DNA of 64,000 bases from WGAB01 sp964406105 (GTDB taxonomy: Bacteria > Hydrothermota > Hydrothermia > WGAB01): contig CAYOQK010000021.1 of NCBI GenBank assembly GCA_964406105.1, positions 62,001-126,000 of the forward strand, in the 5' to 3' direction. Shown piece by piece: positions 60,413-64,000 of the stretch. The first letter of the stretch is position 1; each line of letters begins with the position of its first letter. Both the position numbers and the translations under genes were made by a program. Below the pieces are notes generated by a model, which was not told where the DNA came from, did not search any database, and saw only the letters and a list, made by a program, of their open reading frames with translations.

Positions 60413-61153
60413 ATGTCCCGTTTACGCGCTGTGGTCTTTGATCTGGGGGAGACCCTGGTGACCTTCCGGGGAGATCCGGAGGAGGTCCATCGTCAAGGGA
60501 GCCAACGGGCCTACGGTCTTCTGTGGCAACGCTTGGGCTTGCCCATGGGCCTGGAGGAATTCACCCGGCGACTTCTGGAGATCCGGCGCGAGTTGTTTGA
60601 AAGAACCTTTCAAGAACTTCGGCAGTACACGGCAGCCGATGCCTTCCGCCAGTTGCTGGCCGAGTTGGGGTTCACCGTGCCCGATGCCTGGTTGCAGGAG
60701 GCCGTTCGGCGGTACTTTGAGCCCGAGCTCTCGGCGTATCAGCCCATGCCCGATGTGCACCAGGTGCTGGAAGCCCTGCGGCAGCGAGGCCTGAAACTCG
60801 CGGTGCTATCCAACGCCTCCGATCATCGGTTCATCGTGGACCTGGTGCAAGCCCGGGGATTGGCTCCGTACATGGAGGTGGTGGAAACCTCAGCGCGGGT
60901 GGGGGTTCCCAAACCCCATCCCCAGGCCTTTTGGGCGGTGTTGGAGGCCCTGCAGTGTTCCCCAGAGGAGGCCCTCATGGTGGGCGATACGCTCGCCATG
61001 GACATTGCAGGAGCCCAACAGGTGGGTATGCGTACGGTTTGGATCCCCAGGGACGAGCGAGTTCCTTTCCCCTTTCGCCGCGAGGTGCTGAGCACCGAGG
61101 CGAAACCCGATGCCCAGGTTTCCCGGCTGCGGGACTTATTGACCCTGGTTTAA
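60413..61153 (+). CDS. HAD family hydrolase
   Basis: The 246-residue protein has FDLGETLVTF (nucleophile Asp near residue 10), the C1 cap, VLSNASDHRF (motif II), GVPKPHPQAF (motif III Lys) and VGDTLAMDIAGAQ (motif IV). The Asp+2 of motif I is Gly-Glu rather than Asn-Asp, which still fits phosphatases of the HAD-like L-2-haloacid/REG-2 type. The substrate is unknown. It follows nuoE by 12 bases and may be in the same transcript. Confidence 0.85.
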   Translation: MSRLRAVVFDLGETLVTFRGDPEEVHRQGSQRAYGLLWQRLGLPMGLEEFTRRLLEIRRELFERTFQELRQYTAADAFRQLLAELGFTVPDAWLQEAVRRYFEPELSAYQPMPDVHQVLEALRQRGLKLAVLSNASDHRFIVDLVQARGLAPYMEVVETSARVGVPKPHPQAFWAVLEALQCSPEEALMVGDTLAMDIAGAQQVGMRTVWIPRDERVPFPFRREVLSTEAKPDAQVSRLRDLLTLV

Positions 61154-61166
61154 CCCCTCAGGGGTT
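61152..61166 (+). terminator. Hairpin after HAD gene
   Basis: AACCCC (61152-61157), loop TCA and GGGGTT (61161-61166), followed by TTC, form a tight hairpin that includes the stop codon of the HAD gene. It fits an intrinsic terminator for the nuo-HAD transcript, with a short tail. Confidence 0.5.
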
Positions 61167-61175
61167 TTCAGGGCG

Positions 61176-61181
61176 TACAAT
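61176..61181 (+). promoter_or_regulatory. -10 element of MGMT-like gene
   Basis: TACAAT in a GCGTACAAT context lies 45 bases before the ATG at 61227, whose leader contains GGAGGAGGG. No convincing -35 is seen. Confidence 0.45.
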
Positions 61182-61226
61182 TCGGCCGTCGGACACCCCG
61201 TTGGGAGGGGTCCGGAGGAGGGACAC

Positions 61227-61700
61227 ATGGCGAAGCGACGCAAAACCTGGCGGGAGAAGCTCTACGATCCTCAGGGGTTACCCAAGGTTGAGCCCCTTAC
61301 GGGGAAACTCCGGGAGCGTTGGGGCGAAGGAACCCTGTTGGTGCCCTCACCGGTGGAGATTCTGGAGATCATGCAGCAGGTGCCCCAGGGACGGGTGATC
61401 ACGGTGGAGGAGATCCGGCAGGTGCTGGCCCGGCGGCATGGGGCCACTGTTACTTGTCCTTTAACCACGGGCATCTTCATCAACATCGTGGCCTGGGCCA
61501 GCGAAGAGGAACGACTGGAGACCGGTGTCCTGCTGGCTCCCTACTGGCGGACTCTGAAGACCGGGGGCAAGTTGAACCCCAAGTTCCCAGGGGGCCAGGA
61601 GGAACAACGGAGGCGGTTGGAACAGGAGGGGCACCACATAGACACCCGTACCAAGGTGTGGCGGGTGAAGGCCTGGCGTGAGGTGCTGTGGACGCCCTAA
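61227..61700 (+). CDS. MGMT-like (alkyltransferase-like) protein
   Basis: The 157-residue protein has the family pattern TWREKLYDPQGLPKVEPLTG, EIMQQVPQGRVITVEEIRQV, ATVTCPLTTGIFINI and APYWRTLKTGGKLNPKFPGG. It resembles the winged-helix DNA-binding domain of O6-alkylguanine transferases, but the reactive PCHR motif is replaced by TCPLTT, so it is unlikely to be a classical methyltransferase and may bind alkylated DNA or have another role. A GGAGGAGGG ribosome site precedes the ATG. It overlaps the next gene, on the other strand, by 4 bases. Confidence 0.75.
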   Translation: MAKRRKTWREKLYDPQGLPKVEPLTGKLRERWGEGTLLVPSPVEILEIMQQVPQGRVITVEEIRQVLARRHGATVTCPLTTGIFINIVAWASEEERLETGVLLAPYWRTLKTGGKLNPKFPGGQEEQRRRLEQEGHHIDTRTKVWRVKAWREVLWTP

Positions 61701-62458
61701 CGGGCCACGATGGTCACCCGCAGATCCCGCTCGCTGGCAGTGTGGCGGGTGAGATGACGGAAGAGGTACACTCGGCGGAAGCCCGCCCGGTTCAAAAGGT
61801 TCTTGAGGGTCCGGAGGGGATACCCCCGTTCTAAGTGCAGCTCATCGTAGCGTCGGTAGCAGGAGGGATCGGCATCGTCGGGCACCAGCACGGTGAAATC
61901 CAGCCGTGACAGGCGATTGTTGGCCAAGTACGTGGTTCTCCACAGGGTGATCAACCGGCCATGTTCCTTCACCTTGGTGCCGTTGCCCCAGTAGTGTTCC
62001 AGGGCGTACACGGTGTTCATATCAAACACGAACACGCCGCCCTCGCGCAGGTGGCGCCGCACGTTGTCAAAGGCTTGGGAGAGTTCCATTTCCGTAAGCA
62101 GGTTGTTCATACTGTCAAAGAGGCAGATGACGGCGTCAAACTGTTTTCGCAGGGCAAAGCGCCGGAGGTCTGCAGCGATCAGGGGCACCTGAGGCCCCAG
62201 TTTCTTGCGGGCCTCCCGGAGCATGGCCACGCTGCGATCCACACCCACCAGGTGGTACCCGCGTTGGAGCAGGATCTGGGTGGGAGTGCCGGTGCCGCAG
62301 GCCAGGTCCAGCACCTCCCGCACTTCGCCCCGTGCCCAAGCAAAGAAGGATTCCACGTAGTCCACCCACTCCCCGTAGTTCACATCCTGCATGATTTGGT
62401 CGTAGAAGGGGGCGATGGCCTCAAAGGGTTGGGGACGGCTACGGCGAAAAGAAGTCAT
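61697..62458 (-). CDS. Class I SAM-dependent methyltransferase
   Basis: The 253-residue protein has motif I VLDLACGTGTPTQILLQRGY near residue 50, the acidic loop VGVDRSVAML, LIAADLRRFAL and FDAVICLFDSMNNLL. It belongs to the Methyltransf_25-like group that acts on small molecules. Its ATG lies within the end of the DegT gene (20-base overlap), so the two are co-transcribed and it may methylate the sugar product of that enzyme. Confidence 0.82.
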   Translation of the reverse strand: MTSFRRSRPQPFEAIAPFYDQIMQDVNYGEWVDYVESFFAWARGEVREVLDLACGTGTPTQILLQRGYHLVGVDRSVAMLREARKKLGPQVPLIAADLRRFALRKQFDAVICLFDSMNNLLTEMELSQAFDNVRRHLREGGVFVFDMNTVYALEHYWGNGTKVKEHGRLITLWRTTYLANNRLSRLDFTVLVPDDADPSCYRRYDELHLERGYPLRTLKNLLNRAGFRRVYLFRHLTRHTASERDLRVTIVAR

Positions 62459-63590
62459 GGAGTGCCTCCACCACCTCCTCCACCTGTTGGGGTGTCATAC
62501 GGCTGTACAGGGGCAGGGTGAGCTCCCGTTGCCCATACGCTTCGGTGTTAGGGAGATGGAGGGTCTGGGTGCCATACCGTTCTCTCAGCAGTTGGAACCG
62601 GTGTACCGGAGGGTAGTGGATGGAGGTTTGGATGCCGCGGCGACGCAGAAAGTCCATCAGCGGGGTGCGGTCCTCGGGGCGATGGAGCCATATGGGAAAG
62701 ATGTAGTGGCTCCCGGTGTCTAAGGGGGTATCCACGGGTTGCAGGGGCAGGTGGGTGGTGGCCAAGAGTTGACGGTACTGGGCTACGCGTTCACGGCGCA
62801 GCGCCACTTCGTGGGTGAGTTTCCGCAGGCGAACGCGGGCCAGCGCAGCGGCGAATTCGGTGGCGCGGTAGTTGTACCCCAAGGCCACCACGTCGTAGGT
62901 AAGGGCCCGCTGCTGATACCGGTCCCACGACAGGGAGGTCATCCCGTGGCTGCGGAGCCTGCGGGCAAGGGCTGCGTGTTCTGGGTTTTGGGTGGCCAAA
63001 GCGCCCCCCTCGCCCACGGGGAGCGTTTTGTTGGAGAAGAAACTGAAGGCTGCAAGATGGGCCCCAGAGCCCGCGGGCCGGCCGTCGGCGAGGCGGCCTC
63101 CGGTGGCGTGCGCAGCGTCTTCAATAAGCACGAGGCCTCGGGCCTCACACAGGGCCTTGAGATCGGGCAAGGGGTGTTCCAGGCCGTTGTAAGACACGTA
63201 CACCACAGCGCGGGTTTTGGGAGTGATCAGGGGGTCCACGGTTTCCGGGCCGATCACCGGGTCCTGGGGGCTCCGAAGGTCCGCAAACACGGGCCGCACC
63301 CCCATCCACAGCAGGGGAGAAACGGTGGCGATGAAGGTCATAGAGGGCACGATCACCTCATCGCCTGGCTGAAGGCCTGCAACCAGGTAGGCCAGGTGCA
63401 GGGCTGTGGTGCCCGAAGAGGTCATGACCACCTCGGGCACGCCCAGGTACCGGGCGAACTCCTCTTCAAAGGCCTGGGTTTCGGGCCCCTGGGTAAGCCA
63501 GCCGCGGCGAATCACGCGGCGCACGGCCTCTTCCTCTTCGGGCCCGTAATCCAGATCAAAAAGCGGGATCCGCCAAGCAGCCATGGCCAT
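62439..63590 (-). CDS. DegT/DnrJ/EryC1/StrS sugar aminotransferase
   Basis: This PLP-dependent aminotransferase of 383 residues transfers an amino group to a keto-sugar nucleotide. It has SSGTTALHLAYLVAGLQPGD, VPSMTFIATVSPLL, IEDAAHATGG and the PLP lysine in SFFSNKTLPVGEGGAL. It could supply GnnB activity for diamino lipid A together with the GnnA-like gene, or make another aminosugar (Per, WecE, ArnB type). Three in-frame ATGs exist at 63599, 63590 and 63584. TATTCT abuts the first and is 9 bases before the second, so I prefer 63590. Confidence 0.88.
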   Translation of the reverse strand: MAMAAWRIPLFDLDYGPEEEEAVRRVIRRGWLTQGPETQAFEEEFARYLGVPEVVMTSSGTTALHLAYLVAGLQPGDEVIVPSMTFIATVSPLLWMGVRPVFADLRSPQDPVIGPETVDPLITPKTRAVVYVSYNGLEHPLPDLKALCEARGLVLIEDAAHATGGRLADGRPAGSGAHLAAFSFFSNKTLPVGEGGALATQNPEHAALARRLRSHGMTSLSWDRYQQRALTYDVVALGYNYRATEFAAALARVRLRKLTHEVALRRERVAQYRQLLATTHLPLQPVDTPLDTGSHYIFPIWLHRPEDRTPLMDFLRRRGIQTSIHYPPVHRFQLLRERYGTQTLHLPNTEAYGQRELTLPLYSRMTPQQVEEVVEALHDFFSP

Positions 63591-63599
63591 TGTGCTCAT

Positions 63600-63628
63600 A
63601 GAATACAGCCCATAGCCGCCCAGCGAAA
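63600..63628 (-). promoter_or_regulatory. Putative promoter of DegT gene
   Basis: On the minus strand TTTCGC (63628-63623), 17 bases and TATTCT (63605-63600) lie 9 bases before the ATG at 63590. The -35 is a poor match. Confidence 0.4.
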
Positions 63629-63674
63629 CGAGAACCCCGGAAAGCCTTGGGAACCGCAGAAGTGCACCGGATGG

Positions 63675-64000
63675 TCAATTTTTCCGCTCTTGAGAATTTT
63701 GGATCCGGGCCTCAGCCCATTGGAACACCCGTTGACGCACCTCGGGATCGGGCAGGATCAGGTAAAGGCCCCGGAAGGCATCCAGCCGGGACGGGGTGGG
63801 AAAGGGAGAAAGGAACACGCCGTTGGCATCTTGTACCACCCTGCGGAAGCGATGCCAGGGATAGTGCACCCGTCCCCAAAAGCGGTGGACCGTAACCCCC
63901 TTTTGGGAGAGTTCATAGCGGGTAGGGGTGATAAAGGAGAGGTTAGCGCCCAGAAGCAGCACAGCGGCCAACACGCCCCAATAGGTGCCGAAGGCCCAGC
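63675..64000 (-). CDS. Membrane protein with PH-like domain (5' end missing)
   Basis: The frame is open from the right edge to a stop at 63675, so the N-terminus is outside; a GTG at 63974 is unlikely to be the start because the frame continues upstream in a hydrophobic helix (WAFGTYWGVLAAVLLLGANL). The remainder resembles a bacterial pleckstrin-homology-like domain (TPTRYELSQKGVTVHRFWGR, HYPWHRFRRVVQDANGVFL). Function unknown. Confidence 0.6.
   Translation of the reverse strand, partial: WAFGTYWGVLAAVLLLGANLSFITPTRYELSQKGVTVHRFWGRVHYPWHRFRRVVQDANGVFLSPFPTPSRLDAFRGLYLILPDPEVRQRVFQWAEARIQNSQERKN

Noticed and set aside
61227..61700. O6-methylguanine-DNA methyltransferase
   Set aside because: The reactive PCHR motif is not present (TCPLTT instead), so only an MGMT-like fold is claimed.

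Overview
The window looks like chromosomal DNA of a GC-rich, Gram-negative, probably thermophilic bacterium from a poorly described lineage. Lipid A genes, TamB, a PorV/PorQ-like barrel, SecG/TatA and several predicted outer-membrane barrels indicate two membranes. A TtuA-type tRNA thiolation enzyme (known from thermophiles) and a very GC-rich 16S rRNA suggest heat. The LpxC-FabZ fusion, the gingipain-like C25 protease with an FlgD/type-IX-like tail and the PorV-like protein resemble the Bacteroidetes/Fibrobacteres and WOR-3/Hydrothermae-type groups. That placement is an inference; the 16S at 54498-56077 would settle it. I see no insertion sequence, prophage, CRISPR array or tRNA gene.

Layout. 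1-1637: partial secreted beta-helix protein. 1781-9524 (plus): PolX, a HAD phosphatase, a tightly overlapping lipid A operon (lpxD, lpxC-fabZ, lpxA, gnnA-like oxidoreductase, ICMT-like methyltransferase), then a DUF1648 membrane protein. 9545-12581 (minus): PorV-like barrel, polyprenol-kinase-like protein, TPR/parvulin isomerase and a cold-shock-like domain with no normal start. 12718-16397 (plus): ftsK and a barrel protein. 16503-24320 (minus): a giant C25 protease, then dcd-recA-tpiA-secG-rplU. 24366-25427: holB. 25440-27340 (minus): a thiamin operon under a TPP riboswitch. 27460-29266 (plus): glycosyltransferase and LpxJ-like acyltransferase. 29278-33811 (minus): a poly-gamma-glutamate operon, pgsC-pgsW-(unknown basic barrel)-pgsB. 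33976-36025 (minus): envelope and nuclease genes. 36080-37539 (plus): two small membrane proteins and ispE. 37426-41827 (minus): mutS-mreB-mreC. 42394-46214 (minus): an iron operon (DtxR-FeoA fusion, split FeoB, DtxR) behind triple iron-box-like half-sites. 46290-48147 (minus): ttuA-rhodanese and ferritin. 48357-51780: rpmB and tamB. 51777-54350: LytR_C protein, DUF151 nuclease, tatA, btpA, NERD protein. 54378-56125: a solitary 16S rRNA with its own promoter and a perfect 26-bp processing stem. 56502-61700 (plus): cysQ, pckA, nuoA-nuoC-nuoE, HAD, MGMT-like. 61697-64000 (minus): methyltransferase, DegT aminotransferase and a partial membrane protein.

Two themes run through the window. First, many genes have a good sigma-70-type promoter whose -10 box ends only 6-9 bases before the start codon, with no Shine-Dalgarno; this is the signature of leaderless mRNAs, and it also fixes several start codons. 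Inside operons, genes overlap by 4-23 bases and some carry strong Shine-Dalgarno sites. Second, the envelope genes form a coherent picture: lipid A possibly of the 2,3-diamino type, cell-shape genes, outer-membrane biogenesis, and a Gram-negative route for poly-gamma-glutamate that includes an unrecognised, very basic barrel protein. The most promising undescribed pieces are that barrel within the pgs operon, the membrane-anchored DtxR-FeoA iron regulator with split FeoB, and the riboswitch-controlled PurM-family protein next to thiE.
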